Source: Bacteroidota bacterium
Lineage (GTDB): Bacteria > Bacteroidota > Bacteroidia > Chitinophagales > Chitinophagaceae
NCBI GenBank assembly: GCA_023391315.1
Contig: JAEWBD010000158.1
Span: 1-19,262 of the forward strand
Direction of reading: 5' to 3'
Length of the DNA stretch: 19,262 nt
In this document: positions 18,119-19,262 of the stretch, piece after piece
Layout: each line of letters starts with the position of its first letter
Numbering within the stretch: position 1 is the stretch's first letter
Notes under the pieces: model-generated
Told to the model about the DNA's origin: nothing
Databases searched by the model: none
What the model saw: the letters and a program-made list of their open reading frames with translations, nothing else
Translations under genes and position numbers: made by a program

Positions 18119-19162
18119 ATGCAGCAAGAGTACGGCTCTGATTTTCATTTTATGAACTTTTCCGGTTTACCCAAAAGCCCGGGAATTCAAGATATGTATG
18201 CGCAATCAAATTTATTTTTTTCAGGCCGTACTGCATTATACAACCTCATTCAAAAAGGCATTGCTTTATATAACTGGCAAAATATTTATTTACCCGAATA
18301 TTATTGTCATGATGTGGATGCATTTATAAAAGCGCTGCCGGTAAATATTTTTTATTATAATGATGTCCCTTACAATACCGGAATAATTGATACAGCAGCA
18401 TTGGATAAAAAAAATAATGCTTTTATACATGTAAACTATTTTGGCCTGAATGCTTATTCACGTTTAAAGTTGAATAACGCATTTATAATAGAAGATCATA
18501 CACATGACCTTACATCTGAATGGGCGCTTAACAGTACAGCGCATTATTGTTTTGCCTCGTTAAGAAAAAGCCTGCCGGTGGCTGCAGGCGGAATAGTATG
18601 GTCGCCGCAAAAGCTGGAGTTGCCGGAAGTAATGGCTGAAAAGGATGTATCTGCTGCAGCTTGCTACATCAAATTATCGGCAATGCATTTAAAGAAAGCG
18701 TATTTGAATCAACATTATAATGATAAACAAGCCTTCAGAAATTTATATACGAGCAGTGAGTCGTTATTTGAAGCACACGAAACAAATGGCGCACTTCCTT
18801 CAATTATTCAAAGCGCCATCAATACAATTCCAATTGAAATATTGCGGGCACGTAAAATAAATAATTATAAATATTTAAGCAATGCCGTACATAAAAAGGA
18901 AATTATATGGCAACAACAAATTCAGGATAGGTGTCCCTTTGCTTTTATTCTTTTTTTTAAAGAAGCACTGCAAAGAGATAAGATGAAAGCATACTTAATT
19001 AAGAACAATATTTATCCGGTAGTATTGTGGCCAAATCAAAAGGAAACGGAAGCAAAAGCATTTTCTGAAAAAATATTGCTTATTCATTGCGATGTTCGAT
19101 ACAATTCAGCAGATATGCAATGTATAGCGGAAACAATTAATCGTTATCCGCATGCAGGTTAA
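18119..19162 (+). CDS. Divergent DegT/DnrJ/EryC1-like PLP-dependent protein
   Basis: A 347-residue protein with the layout of DegT/DnrJ/EryC1/StrS sugar aminotransferases (fold type I PLP enzymes), which usually transaminate keto-sugar nucleotides. Visible matches are FFSGRTALYNLI near the N-terminus, AFIHVNYFGL, IIEDHTHDL with the PLP-ring Asp126, and CFASLRKSLPVAAGGIVW, where Lys150 is the likely Schiff-base lysine followed by the family's Gly-Gly. The match is partial: the canonical IEDAAQ-type stretch reads EDHTHD, and the protein is shorter than typical members (about 370-400). It may be an aminotransferase for an amino sugar of the polymer, or a relative with another activity on a sugar or amino acid. 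It sits 3 bases after sulfotransferase 2, and the next gene overlaps its end by 11 bases. Confidence 0.68.
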   Translation: MQQEYGSDFHFMNFSGLPKSPGIQDMYAQSNLFFSGRTALYNLIQKGIALYNWQNIYLPEYYCHDVDAFIKALPVNIFYYNDVPYNTGIIDTAALDKKNNAFIHVNYFGLNAYSRLKLNNAFIIEDHTHDLTSEWALNSTAHYCFASLRKSLPVAAGGIVWSPQKLELPEVMAEKDVSAAACYIKLSAMHLKKAYLNQHYNDKQAFRNLYTSSESLFEAHETNGALPSIIQSAINTIPIEILRARKINNYKYLSNAVHKKEIIWQQQIQDRCPFAFILFFKEALQRDKMKAYLIKNNIYPVVLWPNQKETEAKAFSEKILLIHCDVRYNSADMQCIAETINRYPHAG

Positions 19163-19262
19163 AATAGTTTCTGTTTTTGATACAGCTGAATGGAATAATG
19201 TTATCAAGCAATGTATTTATTATGATTTTTATCATTGCAATTCCTATAACAAATTAGACAAA
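19152..19262 (+). CDS. Start of a FemAB/GNAT-like protein (3' end missing)
   Basis: Only 37 codons are inside the window. The ATG at 19152 overlaps the previous gene by 11 bases. The visible residues include VKIVSVFDTAEWNNVIKQ and YYDFYHCNSYNKL. The YDFYH...Y-K-L pattern resembles the N-terminus of FemAB/GNAT-type acyltransferases that occur in Bacteroidota polysaccharide clusters, often near DegT-like genes. If right, it would attach an acyl or aminoacyl group to an amino sugar made by the upstream enzyme. The call rests on a short stretch and remembered family patterns. Confidence 0.45.
   Translation, partial: MQVKIVSVFDTAEWNNVIKQCIYYDFYHCNSYNKLDK

Overview
The window looks like a chromosomal segment of a Bacteroidota bacterium, most likely from the Chitinophagaceae or a close relative. 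This is inferred from the gene content (a GH109-type oxidoreductase, a CxxxY-type CcmE next to a CcmF-type protein, a fused Wzc carrying an ELDLR motif), from the lack of Shine-Dalgarno sequences, and from promoter-like elements resembling the Bacteroidota TTTG / TAnnTTTG pattern. No rRNA or tRNA gene, insertion sequence or CRISPR array was seen.

Layout. (1) 2-1237: 3' part of a GH109-like Gfo/Idh/MocA oxidoreductase, followed by a strong hairpin-plus-T-tract terminator. (2) 1238-1858: a 621-bp non-coding stretch holding nine units, strictly phased at 21 bp, built around ATGGTCA(A/G)A. (3) 1859-4790: ccmE and ccmF, cytochrome c maturation genes; the CcmE has Cys in place of the usual haem-binding His. 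(4) 4791-5223: an AT-rich leader with a candidate promoter and a perfect 10-bp inverted repeat. (5) 5224-19262: a surface polysaccharide locus, visibly more AT-rich than regions 1-3 and still continuing at the window edge.

The polysaccharide locus opens with a tviB-tviC pair, predicted to turn UDP-GlcNAc into UDP-GlcNAcA and UDP-GalNAcA. A Wzx flippase lies on the opposite strand, converging on tviC with no base between the two stop codons. From 9042 on, all genes are on the + strand: wza (outer-membrane export lipoprotein), wzc (co-polymerase and tyrosine kinase), sulfotransferase 1, wzy-like polymerase, secreted beta-helix protein, GT4 glycosyltransferase, PglC-type initiating phosphoglycosyltransferase, sulfotransferase 2, a divergent DegT-like PLP enzyme and the start of a FemAB/GNAT-like gene. 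Several neighbours overlap by 4-29 bp, suggesting translational coupling.

Taken together the locus reads as a Wzx/Wzy-dependent pathway for an acidic, probably sulfated exopolysaccharide or capsule. The PglC-type enzyme loads the first sugar phosphate on undecaprenyl phosphate, glycosyltransferases extend it (only one is visible, so others must lie outside), Wzx flips it, Wzy polymerises it, and Wzc/Wza control length and export. The two sulfotransferases and the uronic acid supply suggest a polyanion. The most interesting signals are the 21-bp phased array, the hexanucleotide repeat encoding the Wzc tyrosine tail, the double sulfotransferase content, the variant CcmE and the divergent DegT-like protein.
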